A DNA stretch of 35,672 bases, taken from the NCBI GenBank assembly GCA_004298435.1, contig SCSF01000159.1:1-35672 (forward strand), read 5' to 3'. Each line of letters opens with the position of its first letter. Position 1 is the stretch's first letter. Shown one piece after another: positions 24,076-31,868 of the stretch. Origin of the DNA: Beijerinckiaceae bacterium. GTDB taxonomy: Bacteria > Pseudomonadota > Alphaproteobacteria > Rhizobiales > Beijerinckiaceae. A program made the position numbers and the translations under genes. Under the pieces are notes generated by a model that saw nothing but the letters and a program-made list of their open reading frames with translations, was not told the DNA's origin and searched no databases.

Positions 24076-25374
24076 TTACGCCTGCTGCTTCGGAAATGTC
24101 TCCATTGGCAGCGCAATCCTCGTCCGCACATAGAGGCTTGCCCCGATGTTGGCGACGCCGAGGCCAATGAGAAGGGCCGGTTCCGACAGGCCGATCAGCC
24201 GGCTCTGCAAAACCGCCGTGGCAAGCGTTCCGCCGACCATGAAGATCGCGTTGAGGCTGTTGATCGCAGCGATGATCCTTGCTCGCCGCTCGGATGGCGC
24301 CTCAGCCTGTATCGCGGCGAAGAGGGGCACGGCGTAAAAGCCGCCAGATGCGGCGAGGCCGGTGACATCGATCGCGATGCGCAGTCCCGCGCCGCTCGAA
24401 AAAAACGCGGCAAGCCCGATCTCGTGGCCGGGCGCTGCGACCAGCCCATGCGTCGCAAACCCGATTTCAATCAGAAAAAATGCCATGCCGAGCGCGGCGA
24501 CCGGCACCGGCGCCAAGGTGATCCGGCCATGCGCGAAACGCGCGGCTGCGAGCGAACCGCCGCCAATCCCGATCGCGAAAAGTGCGCTGATCGCCGCTTC
24601 GACATCGATGCCGCCGCCGGTTGCGTCGCGGACGACGATCGGCACGAGCGACAATGCGACAGCGCCTGTCAACCAGAACCAGGACAAGGCGAGGCCGCCG
24701 CGCCAGTCGAAAGGCCGGCGCCGGAGGTCCGCAAGAAGGGAGATGGTCGAGGCAAGAATATTGGGGTTGGACACGAGGCCGGACGCGGCCACTTTGGTCG
24801 CTGGAATGAAGCAACTCGTCGCGAAACAGGCAAGCGCGATGATTATGAGCTGGAACACTACGAAAAGCGGCGCGACCGTCGATTTGGCGGCGAGCGCGCC
24901 CGCAATCAGCCCGAGCAGAATTGCGAGAAAGGTTGCCGCCTCGACAAGAGCATTGCCGGCGACGAGTTCCGAACGCTCCAGGTGATCGGGCAGGATCCCG
25001 TATTTCAGCGGTCCGAACAGCGCCGATATGACTCCGAGGCCGAACAGCGCCAGATAGAGCAGGGGCAGGGACGCGAACCAGAGTCCCGCCGCCGCTGTCA
25101 TCTGGACGAGGATTTCGCCAGCCTTCAGCCTGCGGATGATATAAGCCTTGTCGTTTGCATCGCCGAACTCGCCGCCGAGGCCGGAGAGGATGATCGACGG
25201 CAGCATGAAGATGCCGATCGCCAGCGTTACCAATGCGCCGCTGTGCTGCGCTCCAAATCGGAACAGGAGCAGCATGGCGAGCATATTGCGCACGAAATTG
25301 TCGTTGAACGCCGAAAGGAACTGGCACCAGAACAAGGGTGCGAAACGGCGCGTGCGCAAAAGCTCGAGGAACAT
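24076..25374 (-). CDS. LplT-like MFS transporter (lysophospholipid flippase family)
   Basis: A 432-residue polytopic protein. RFAPLFWCQFLSAFNDNFVRN at the start, SALFGPLKYGILPDHL and ELVAGNALVEAATFLAILLG are the hallmarks of the LplT branch, which moves lysophospholipids across the inner membrane for re-acylation. In many proteobacteria this domain is fused to, or encoded beside, an acyltransferase/acyl-ACP synthetase (Aas); here it stands alone, with neither partner nearby, so the acylating enzyme must be elsewhere or the substrate differs. About twelve helices are present. The start MFLELLRTRR matches the family N-terminus. A small gene of 62 residues starts upstream on the same strand. Confidence 0.86.
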   Translation of the reverse strand: MFLELLRTRRFAPLFWCQFLSAFNDNFVRNMLAMLLLFRFGAQHSGALVTLAIGIFMLPSIILSGLGGEFGDANDKAYIIRRLKAGEILVQMTAAAGLWFASLPLLYLALFGLGVISALFGPLKYGILPDHLERSELVAGNALVEAATFLAILLGLIAGALAAKSTVAPLFVVFQLIIIALACFATSCFIPATKVAASGLVSNPNILASTISLLADLRRRPFDWRGGLALSWFWLTGAVALSLVPIVVRDATGGGIDVEAAISALFAIGIGGGSLAAARFAHGRITLAPVPVAALGMAFFLIEIGFATHGLVAAPGHEIGLAAFFSSGAGLRIAIDVTGLAASGGFYAVPLFAAIQAEAPSERRARIIAAINSLNAIFMVGGTLATAVLQSRLIGLSEPALLIGLGVANIGASLYVRTRIALPMETFPKQQA

Positions 25375-25392
25375 ACGGGGTCGGCTCTCCGC

Positions 25393-25581
25393 TCAACGTG
25401 ATGGTTTGGTCTTGGGCCGCGCCATAGGCATCACGAACCCTTTGCCAGACGGCGGAAGAACCTTGATTCCCAGCGCCGCCAAGGATTCGGGCGTAGGGAG
25501 CTTGCGCGTCGGCGCGTTGTTCGGCGTCGCTTCCGTCTTGTTTGTCGGTTCCGATGAACTCGGCTTGTCCGTATCTGCCAT
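25393..25581 (-). CDS. Small Pro/Thr/Lys-rich protein of unknown function (62 aa)
   Basis: Reads MADTDKPSSSEPTNKTEATP, then a more ordered C-terminal half (LPTPESLAALGIKVLPPSGK). AGGAGCGAAG precedes the ATG by about 8 nt. The first 30 residues look disordered; the second half, with PESLAALGI, could be a short binding segment. There is no signal peptide. It lies between the CDF transporter (21 bp upstream) and the LplT-like gene (18 bp downstream), all on the minus strand, so a three-gene operon is likely. I recognise no family. Confidence 0.65.
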   Translation of the reverse strand: MADTDKPSSSEPTNKTEATPNNAPTRKLPTPESLAALGIKVLPPSGKGFVMPMARPKTKPSR

Positions 25582-25602
25582 CGATCTTCGCTCCTGATGG
25601 GT

Positions 25603-26997
25603 CTAACCCCGCCGCCGCGTGGCTGTGCGGCGCAGAGGTTCCGCATGGCCGATGAGCCGCGCAATATTCGGGAAATCGGCCATGACCCTGCGCTCCATTT
25701 CGTCAACGCAGAGGTGGACCTTGTCAACGCTGAGATCGGGATCGGCGCGGCAATGATAGTTGACGACCAGGCCGACCGGCGTTTCGCGGACTCTGACGCT
25801 ATGGATTTCGACGATCGAACAGTCAGCGAAGCGGGCGAGCGCCGCGGCTATGGCCTCGCGCGTCGCCGGAGGGGCGTTCTGGCCGGATAATTCGCGCTCC
25901 TCCAGCGGCTCGATATGGCTGTCGACCTCGATGTCGGGGCCAAGCTCATGGCGCGCATCCGCTTCGAGCTGCGATGCGATTTCATGCGCGCGGCCGAGCG
26001 GCATCCGGCCATCGACTTCGACATCGAAGCCGACGGAGGTGCGGCCATCGACTTCCTGCACGATGACGTTATGGATCGTGGTGTGGCGTTTCGCTGCGAT
26101 CAGGAGAAGGCATTCGAGAACCGTCTCGTCATCATGGGCCATCGGCATTGTGGTCAATGTCACATTCACGTCGGGGTGGACGGCGGCAATGGCGGCCTTG
26201 ACGGATGCGGCTATCGCATCGACTCTCTCAAGCGGCAGGGTGCGCGGCACAAAAATACCGATATCGCCAAGAATCTCGGGTCCAGCGGGGCGCAGCCTGA
26301 GAGTGTCGATCGCGCTGACGCCCGGCACAGCGGCGACGATCTCGCGCACGCGCTCGGTTAATTCCTTCGGCGCCGTATCGATCAGCGTATCGACCGTGCG
26401 GCGTCCGAGCCGATAACCGGCGATTACAATGAAAAATGCCACGCCCAGGGCAGCAATCGCATCGCCCTGTATAAAGCCAAAGTGTGCGGCGACAAGGCCG
26501 CAAAGAGCAAGGCCAGTGCCGATCAGGTCGGAGCTGAAGTGCAGGGCATCCGCTGCAAGGGCTTCGCTCTTCGTCGCACGCGCGATGCGCGAGAGCGTGT
26601 GCCAGCGGGACAGGTCCACGATGATCGAGACGATCAGGACACCGAAGACCCAGACGTTGGCGTCGACCGCTACCGATTTATGCGTCAGCCGTTGCGCTGC
26701 TTCAAACAGGATGAAGGCGGAGAGCGCGAAAAGAAAACCTGTCTCGATGAGAGCCGCGACGGCCTCCACCTTGCCATGACCATAGGGGTGATCCTCGTCG
26801 GCGGGCTTGCCGGCGATGCGGATGGCGAAAAACGTGATGATCGTAATGCCCGTATCGACGAGATTGTGTCCCGCCTCGGAGAGCAATGCGAGCGAACCCG
26901 AGAAAAGTCCGGCGACGAGCTTTGCGATCGTCAAAGCCGTGCTTGCGCCGATCGAGGCGAGCGCCGCTCTCTGCTTGATATGCTGCGTCGCATCCAT
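25603..26997 (-). CDS. Cation diffusion facilitator (CDF) metal transporter with extended C-terminus
   Basis: A 464-residue protein from ATG 26997 (the track uses TTG 27018). Six helices occupy residues 10-205, with the metal site formed by H44/D48 (GHNLVDTG) and H153/D157 (LHFSSDLIG), which fits Zn or Cd/Co efflux. A normal CDF ends after one ferredoxin-like cytoplasmic domain (about 210-286). Here two further units follow: about 290-365 (VGFDVEVDGRMPLGRAHEI...DSHIEPL) and about 376-455 (VVNYHCRADPDLSVDKVHL...GHAEPL), each with a strand-helix pattern ending in H-x-EP, so the C-terminus looks triplicated. It heads a minus-strand run with a 62-residue protein and the LplT-like gene. Confidence 0.9.
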   Translation of the reverse strand: MDATQHIKQRAALASIGASTALTIAKLVAGLFSGSLALLSEAGHNLVDTGITIITFFAIRIAGKPADEDHPYGHGKVEAVAALIETGFLFALSAFILFEAAQRLTHKSVAVDANVWVFGVLIVSIIVDLSRWHTLSRIARATKSEALAADALHFSSDLIGTGLALCGLVAAHFGFIQGDAIAALGVAFFIVIAGYRLGRRTVDTLIDTAPKELTERVREIVAAVPGVSAIDTLRLRPAGPEILGDIGIFVPRTLPLERVDAIAASVKAAIAAVHPDVNVTLTTMPMAHDDETVLECLLLIAAKRHTTIHNVIVQEVDGRTSVGFDVEVDGRMPLGRAHEIASQLEADARHELGPDIEVDSHIEPLEERELSGQNAPPATREAIAAALARFADCSIVEIHSVRVRETPVGLVVNYHCRADPDLSVDKVHLCVDEMERRVMADFPNIARLIGHAEPLRRTATRRRG

Positions 26998-27133
26998 CAG
27001 GGCAGGATCTTCTCTCAAACTTGCGTGAAAAAGAGCGGGGCCGCCGCCAATATATTATATTGCCGATACGGCGACGAGTGGTGAGGTCTGAATCTCCAGC
27101 AAGTCACAAGGGCAGACAAAACCGTAAAAGGGG

Positions 27134-27580
27134 ATGGCATTGAAGTATCTGCATACGATGGTCCGGGTTTCGAATCTCGATCAATCGCTCGATTTCTATT
27201 GCCGTAAACTGGGCCTCGTCGAAGTCCGCCGCATGGAAAATCAGAGTGGCCGCTTCACCCTGGTTTTTCTCGCCGCGCCCGGCGATGCAGGGCAGGCGGA
27301 GGCAACCAGCGCTCCGATGATCGAACTCACCTATAACTGGGACCCCGAAACCTATGCGGGCGGGCGCAATTTCGGCCATCTCGCCTATGGCGTGGACGAT
27401 ATTTACGCGGTTTGCGAGCGGCTGATGAAGGCCGGCGTGACTATCAACCGGCCACCGCGTGACGGGCATATGGCATTCATTCGCTCACCCGACAACATTT
27501 CGATCGAACTGTTGCAGAATGGCGAAGCGAAGCCGGCGCAGGAGCCCTGGGCGTCCATGCCCAACACGGGTGTTTGGTAA
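27134..27580 (+). CDS. gloA: Lactoylglutathione lyase (glyoxalase I)
   Basis: A 148-residue enzyme that converts the hemithioacetal of methylglyoxal and glutathione to S-lactoylglutathione. The four metal ligands are all present: H7 (YLHTMVRV), E64 (IELTYNW), H82 (FGHLAYGV) and E125 (SIELLQ). [22 protein letters not shown] is the family N-terminus, so ATG 27134 is right even though the GGGG before it is too close to serve as a normal ribosome-binding site. It is divergent from the CDF gene. In methylotrophs or sugar users it removes methylglyoxal; no gloB is nearby. Confidence 0.95.
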   Translation: MALKYLHTMVRVSNLDQSLDFYCRKLGLVEVRRMENQSGRFTLVFLAAPGDAGQAEATSAPMIELTYNWDPETYAGGRNFGHLAYGVDDIYAVCERLMKAGVTINRPPRDGHMAFIRSPDNISIELLQNGEAKPAQEPWASMPNTGVW

Positions 27581-27599
27581 ATGCCAATGGTACGCCATG

Positions 27600-27676
27600 C
27601 GCGGACTTGATCCGCGCATCCAGACGCTAAAGACCGGCTCGTTTGCCCGTTCCTGGATGCGCGGATCAAGTCCGCG
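27600..27676. repeat. Perfect 24-bp inverted repeat (dispersed palindromic element)
   Basis: CGCGGACTTGATCCGCGCAT (27600-27623 in full) is exactly complementary to the right arm at 27653-27676, with a 29-nt loop. It starts 20 bp after the gloA stop and could end its transcript. The same core, GCGCGGATCAAGTCCGC, recurs at 35095-35111 just after the tRNA gene. Confidence 0.85.
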
Positions 27677-27888
27677 CGGGAATATGATCACTCGGCAAGG
27701 CTGTTGCCGCCCCTCTCCCCGCTCGCCTACGACATTCACACATCTCGATCCTCAGGCAAGCATGGCCGGAAAAAATTGAGCAATTACAGACACTCACATC
27801 CCTCAGCATCCTCTCCGCAGGCACCGCGGGTAAAACATATAAATATTTGTTTTTATGAGGATATTCTTCCTCGACTGAGAAGTGTGAA

Positions 27889-28029
27889 TCCGATAGCCCC
27901 GCTCGCGGGGAGAGGTAAGGTGAGGGGCTGAGTGAGTTGCTTCCAGCTTGCCGAGATCTGGAGTGGCCAATCCCCTTGCCCCTCACCCTAACCCTCTCCC
28001 CACCGCTTCGCTTATGGGGAGAGGGGACA
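27889..28029. repeat. Inverted pair of GGGGAGAGG...GAGGGGC repeats
   Basis: The left unit CCCCGCTCGCGGGGAGAGG...GGTGAGGGGC (27896-27928) is matched in reverse orientation by GCCCCTCACCCTAACCCTCT...ATGGGGAGAGGGG (27979-28027). Both are of a kind found scattered in proteobacterial intergenic DNA. The right unit ends just before the aldolase stop and probably folds in its transcript. The remainder of 27677-28043 shows no gene. Confidence 0.75.
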
Positions 28030-28043
28030 AACGACTCCGCCTC

Positions 28044-28751
28044 TCATTTCTTCGCCTGATTTCTCGCCGCGCGCGCCTTTTTGGTGGTCATCGCGGCAAG
28101 CTTCTCCGGCTGATAGCCGTAGTTTTTGAATTTTTCGACGGTGCGCGCGATCTCATCGTCCGGCAGAACAAAAGGCTGCCCGACGCTGAGAGCAAGCAGG
28201 TACATTTTCGCAAGCGTTTCGAGTTCCACCGCGCGCCAGAGCGCTTCTCCGAGACTGGCGCCCGTGACGATCATGCCATGCTGGCCAAGCAGTACGCCTT
28301 GCCGGTCGATAAGACCCTCGATGGCGACATCGGAAAGTTCCTTTGTGCCGAAGGGCGCATATTTGGTGCAACGGATTGTCGGGCCGCCGAAGGCCGCGAT
28401 CATATAATGCACAGCAGGAATGGGCTTGTGCAGCAACGAGAGCGTCGTTGCGTGCAATGCGTGCGTATGAATGACGGCCCCGACCTCTGGCTTGGCCCGC
28501 AGAATATCGAGATGAATGCGCCATTCGCTTGAGGGCGGCAGCGGCCCTTTCCATGCGCCATAGTCACCGTGGATGGGCATTTTCGCGATCATCTTCGGCG
28601 TCAATTGATCGTAAGGCACGCCGCTCGGCGTAATCAGCAAGGTTTTGCCGCAACGCACTGAGAGATTGCCGGCCATGCCCTGATTCACGCCCAGCCGTTC
28701 AAGGGTGAGACAATTTTCTATGAGCGCGCTGCGAAGCTGCGTTTCATTCAT
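28044..28751 (-). CDS. Class II aldolase, L-fuculose-1-phosphate aldolase-like
   Basis: A 235-residue zinc aldolase. Alignment by eye to E. coli FucA keeps every catalytic position with a constant +3 offset: E76 (SSEWRIH), H95 and H97 (VIHTHALH), H158 (LLGQHGMIV) and Y116 (IPAVHYMIAAFGG); the FGTKELS segment also agrees. FucA splits L-fuculose 1-phosphate to dihydroxyacetone phosphate and L-lactaldehyde. No fucose kinase, isomerase or transporter is nearby, so the physiological substrate may differ; related aldolases act on 5-deoxyribulose 1-phosphate in salvage of S-adenosylmethionine by-products. AAGGAAA precedes the ATG. The C-terminal 20 residues are Lys/Arg/Ala-rich. Confidence 0.88.
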   Translation of the reverse strand: MNETQLRSALIENCLTLERLGVNQGMAGNLSVRCGKTLLITPSGVPYDQLTPKMIAKMPIHGDYGAWKGPLPPSSEWRIHLDILRAKPEVGAVIHTHALHATTLSLLHKPIPAVHYMIAAFGGPTIRCTKYAPFGTKELSDVAIEGLIDRQGVLLGQHGMIVTGASLGEALWRAVELETLAKMYLLALSVGQPFVLPDDEIARTVEKFKNYGYQPEKLAAMTTKKARAARNQAKK

Positions 28752-29465
28752 GCGAGATAATTTCCTTACAAATCGATCATTTTTCCATCTTTCGCTTACC
28801 GCTTATATTTGCTCCCAAATCGAACCGAAGCGGCTGGCAAATAAACTGCGATGATGGGGAACCAACCCGGATTCGGATCGTTTCCAGTTTATCCTAAGTT
28901 AAAAATCTGAAATCTGCATACGGGGCGATGACTGCGGCGCAGCAAACGCGCGGCAGAACGGTTGTTTGTGACACAAATGCGTAGTGCGTCTGTAGTCGCG
29001 CAATGTCTCAACGGCCGCAGGATCGTCCCCGATGTCGCGGCGGTGCCTTCGCGTATGTATTGAGGGCATCGCCACGACCATTCCTAGGCATGCGGCGATT
29101 TTCTGAATGGGTCGCACTGGGGGCGGAACAACCGTCGGCAATGAGAGCCTGCCATCCACACGAAACGGCTGCCTGTCAGGGCAGCGCGCTATTGATCTAA
29201 ATGCTGCGAAACGACTGGTATGAATCGTCGTCGCGATGCCGCTGGATTTGCGCATGCAATTCCGATGGCGAGATCGCGGGCGTTGCGATTCGAAATGTTA
29301 CGATTCGATGAATGCGCATCGCGTTGGAAACAAAATATCGGGCACGCTGTAGCCGACATCAAACATTCGTCTTGTCGTCATCAGAATGCCGGCATCGCGA
29401 TGTAGGACTTGAGAGTACCGGCTGGGAAACTGTCTCGCGGATCCTGCCAGTGAAAGGAGATTGCC
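28752..29465. other. 714-bp region with no supported gene
   Basis: Three track ORFs cross here (28899..29255 minus, 29003..29200 and 29220..29405 plus); none has a ribosome-binding site, and their sequences are Arg/Ser/His-rich without recognisable motifs. The left 150 bp is AT-richer and probably carries the aldolase promoter. From 29220 to 29340 the words GCGAT and GATTCG recur often without forming a clear repeat. It may hold a non-coding RNA or a decayed gene; I see nothing decisive. Confidence 0.5.
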
Positions 29466-29819
29466 GTGTCGATTGATGAGATCGTCCACACCTGTTCGAA
29501 TGAAAAGGTCGCGCAAGCCGCAGTGGCTTCGTTGGGCTTTGATTTCGCGCGGCGCGTACGGATCGAGGCGGAGAGTCACGGCACGACGACGGGCGCGCTC
29601 GTCGCCAGGCTCGTGCATGAGTTTGGTGAAACCGCCCATTTGGACGATTGCCGCGTAATCAAGCTCGCGATGGTCAAAGCTGACCAGCCTCTTCTCTGTG
29701 GCTTGCGGGTTCTTCTTGAAACGCGTCTCGAATCGATCCGCGGCGCTTCGGTGCGGCAGTGGTCCCTTTGCAACCTGCCGGGCGCGTTGCCGTCATTGGA
29801 AATCGGGCAACTCGGATGA
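29466..29819 (+). CDS. Hypothetical protein, GTG start (117 aa)
   Basis: Begins at GTG 29466 (MSIDEIVHTCSNEKVAQAAV) with GAAAGGAG 6 nt upstream, one of the best ribosome-binding sites in the window, and ends before a strong terminator. The predicted protein is soluble: an N-terminal helical section of about 55 residues (ARRVRIEAESHGTTTGALVA, LVHEFGE), then about 50 residues with several Leu-rich segments. Cysteines at 10, 58, 75 and about 105 might bind metal, but no known spacing is evident. I do not recognise a family. The gene stands alone between a gene-poor region and cysH. Confidence 0.72.
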   Translation: MSIDEIVHTCSNEKVAQAAVASLGFDFARRVRIEAESHGTTTGALVARLVHEFGETAHLDDCRVIKLAMVKADQPLLCGLRVLLETRLESIRGASVRQWSLCNLPGALPSLEIGQLG

Positions 29820-29854
29820 GATGAAATGAGTCGCCGAAAGGCTTTTTCGATTTG

Positions 29855-29886
29855 AGCGGGATCCGAACGGGTCCCGCTTTCTTTTT
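29855..29886 (+). terminator. Rho-independent terminator after the 117-aa gene
   Basis: AGCGGGATCC-GAAC-GGGTCCCGCT forms a stem (one wobble) followed by TTCTTTTT. It lies 35 bp after the stop of the orphan gene and faces the convergent cysH gene. Confidence 0.8.
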
Positions 29887-29930
29887 GAGGCTCTGTACAG
29901 ATGTTTTCTGCGGAGAACGCCGAGGCGGCG

Positions 29931-30665
29931 TCAGATGTCCGAGCCGGCGTCGAGAGTCTGGCCGTGGATGCCGCACTCAGTCTTACGTTTTCCACGCCAG
30001 CGTCCGGCGCGCGGATCTTCGCCCGGCTTTACGGGTGAGGTGCAGGGAATGCAGCCGATCGAGAGATAATTTTTTTTGAGCAGTTCATGCTTCGGCAGAT
30101 CATGCTGCTCGAAATAGGCGTCGATTCGGTCTTGCGTCCAACCCGCAAGGGGATTGATTTTGACGCGCTCCCCCTCAGCCTCGAAGAGCGGCAGGGATGA
30201 GCGCGTCAACGCCTGGAAGCGCTTGCGTCCGGTGATCCACGCTTCATAGCCTTTTAGCGCCTTGGCCAAGGGCGCGACCTTGCGCAGTTCGCAGCAGCGG
30301 TCGGGATCTTTGGCCCAGAGAAAATTCTCAGGATCTTCCGCAGCGAGAGCTTTCGGCTCTGGCTTTGTGGTTATGACGTTCGTCAGGCCCAGGCGGCCAA
30401 CCAGAGTGTCGCGATAGGCGAGCGTCTCGGGGAAGAGTTGCAGCGTGTCCACGAAGACAATCGGGAGCGCTTTATCAATCTGCGAGACCATGTGGAGCAA
30501 GACAGCCGAATCGGCCCCGAAGCTCGAAACAAGCGCGATCCGTCCGGGAAACAGATCCTCGATCGCGAGGCGCATCATCTTCGGCGCATCGACAGCCGCG
30601 AATTTGGCTGAGAGCCGTGTGGCGGCGATCTGGTCGCCGAAAAGCGTAACATCATGCGCGGTCAT
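29931..30665 (-). CDS. cysH: Phosphoadenylyl/adenylyl-sulfate reductase (APS-reductase type)
   Basis: A 244-residue enzyme that reduces activated sulfate to sulfite with thioredoxin. The PP-loop SSFGADSAVLLH, the substrate loop TGRKRFQALTR, and the catalytic KTECGIH (C231) are clear. It also has RCCELRKV (C124-C125) and GCIPC (C205, C208), the four cysteines of the [4Fe-4S] form, so APS rather than PAPS is the likely substrate, as in most alphaproteobacteria and plants. AAGG lies 10 nt before ATG 30665. No other cys gene is within the window; regulation cannot be read, but the upstream gap is unusually AT-rich. Confidence 0.96.
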   Translation of the reverse strand: MTAHDVTLFGDQIAATRLSAKFAAVDAPKMMRLAIEDLFPGRIALVSSFGADSAVLLHMVSQIDKALPIVFVDTLQLFPETLAYRDTLVGRLGLTNVITTKPEPKALAAEDPENFLWAKDPDRCCELRKVAPLAKALKGYEAWITGRKRFQALTRSSLPLFEAEGERVKINPLAGWTQDRIDAYFEQHDLPKHELLKKNYLSIGCIPCTSPVKPGEDPRAGRWRGKRKTECGIHGQTLDAGSDI

Positions 30666-31112
30666 AGAAGTTTTGCCTTGAAAGCGCCGGTATGGGGTTC
30701 TTGCTGAGTGCTTTACCGGAACTCGGGTTATTGCCGGCGTCTAAATTCGAATTGATGCCGTCTATATAACTCATTCCCATATCAAATGCGAATATAAAAA
30801 TAATATCGTAATTATGATGTATAATATGGCGATGAGTGCTTCTGCTGCTGACGTTGCCGGAATGTCTTATATGTGGTGTATCAAATGGTTATGGTTGTGT
30901 ATTAAAAATACAGATGCGGTTGAGGACTCGCGCTTGCGGCATGAAACCTTTACCCGTCTCGATCGCTATCCCGATCGACGAACCCCGTAAAAAATCGAAA
31001 CGCTTTTAAGGAGTGCCGTTTTCTGCTTGATGGGCGGATCACGGTAAAGTGCAAAGCGTTCACCAGAACGCATCGTGATTCTGGGCAGCCGCGGGCGTGA
31101 GAGCGAGGCGTT
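30666..31112. other. 447-bp AT-rich intergenic region between divergent cysH and dedA
   Basis: The segment from about 30740 to 30930 is markedly AT-rich compared with its neighbours (for example AATATAAAAATAATATCGTA). It must carry promoters for both flanking genes. It also contains an unlisted 59-codon open frame at 30814-30990. No riboswitch consensus was recognised. Confidence 0.6.
30814..30990 (+). CDS. Possible small ORF (58 aa), Trp/Cys-rich, doubtful
   Basis: Below the ORF-track limit. It reads MMYNMAMSASAADVAGMSYM, then WCIKWLWLCIKNTD, then an Arg-rich tail ending DRRTP. There is no clear ribosome-binding site before ATG 30814 or the internal ATGs. The central Trp/Leu/Ile/Cys stretch could be a short amphipathic or membrane-contacting helix. 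Low GC makes long open frames less likely by chance, which is the only support. A real small protein, a leader, or chance are all possible. Confidence 0.25.
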   Translation: MMYNMAMSASAADVAGMSYMWCIKWLWLCIKNTDAVEDSRLRHETFTRLDRYPDRRTP

Positions 31113-31781
31113 TTGTTTCCGATAGATATTCAGCCGCTGGTCGTTCAGCATGGCTATTGGGCGGTCTTCCTGATCGTCATGCTCGAAAGCACGGGCCTGC
31201 CGCTGCCGGGTGAAACCGCGCTGGTCCTTGCTTCCGCTTATGCCGGCGCGACCGGCCATCTTTCAATTGCTTATGTGATTGCCGCTGCGATCACGGGTGC
31301 CATTATCGGTGATAATTTCGGCTACTGGATTGGCCGGCGCGTGGGCGCGCAACTGCTGCCGCGCTGGGGCCAGTACATAGGCCTTACGCCCAACCGGCTC
31401 ATTCTGGGGGAATATCTGTTTGAGCGGCATGGCGGCAAGATTGTTTTCTTCGGACGCTTCATCGCGATTTTGAGGGTCTTCGCCGCGTTTCTGGCGGGCC
31501 TGAATAAATATGATTGGCGCTCTTTTCTGATCTTCAACGCTTCCGGCGCGGTGGTCTGGGCTCTCGTGTTTGGCATAGGCGCCTATCTCTTCGGCGATGC
31601 GATGACGCGCTTCAGCGGCCCCCTGGGGATCATCGCTCTCGTTGGACTGGTGCTCGGCCTTTTTGTCTTTTGGCTGGTCATGCGGCATCAGGAAAAGAAA
31701 TGGGAAGAGAAGCTGACAAACGTCGCGTTGGATGAGGAACAGGGGAAACTCGAACGGCGCGAACCGAACGACGCTGCCTGA
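31113..31781 (+). CDS. DedA family membrane protein
   Basis: A 222-residue inner-membrane protein of the DedA/SNARE-associated (VTT domain) family, whose members help maintain proton motive force and recycle lipid carriers. Seen: ESTGLPLPGETALVLAS near the N-terminus, GDNFGYWIGRRVG, and the family motif FFGRFIAILRVFAAFLAG, then two further helices and a charged C-terminal tail. The start is TTG 31113 with GAGG 5 nt upstream; no in-frame ATG fits the family N-terminus. It is divergent from cysH. A small secreted protein follows after 87 bp on the same strand. Confidence 0.92.
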   Translation: MFPIDIQPLVVQHGYWAVFLIVMLESTGLPLPGETALVLASAYAGATGHLSIAYVIAAAITGAIIGDNFGYWIGRRVGAQLLPRWGQYIGLTPNRLILGEYLFERHGGKIVFFGRFIAILRVFAAFLAGLNKYDWRSFLIFNASGAVVWALVFGIGAYLFGDAMTRFSGPLGIIALVGLVLGLFVFWLVMRHQEKKWEEKLTNVALDEEQGKLERREPNDAA

Positions 31782-31868
31782 TTGTCCCGCGCCGGTAATG
31801 TGCGCGTGTGGAACGACCGCGGAAGGGAAAGCATTCGCCTCATTGAGAATGAGTGAGGACGTAATGCC

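Noticed and set aside
24076-25581. Frameshifted Aas (acyltransferase) fused to the LplT-like protein
   Set aside because: The LplT-like frame is complete with its own stop, and no acyltransferase or AMP-binding motifs occur in the flanking sequence.
28899-29255. 118-aa minus-strand ORF in the gene-poor region, possible transposase remnant
   Set aside because: No ribosome-binding site, no DDE or helix-turn-helix motif, and an Arg/Ser/Thr-rich composition typical of a chance frame.
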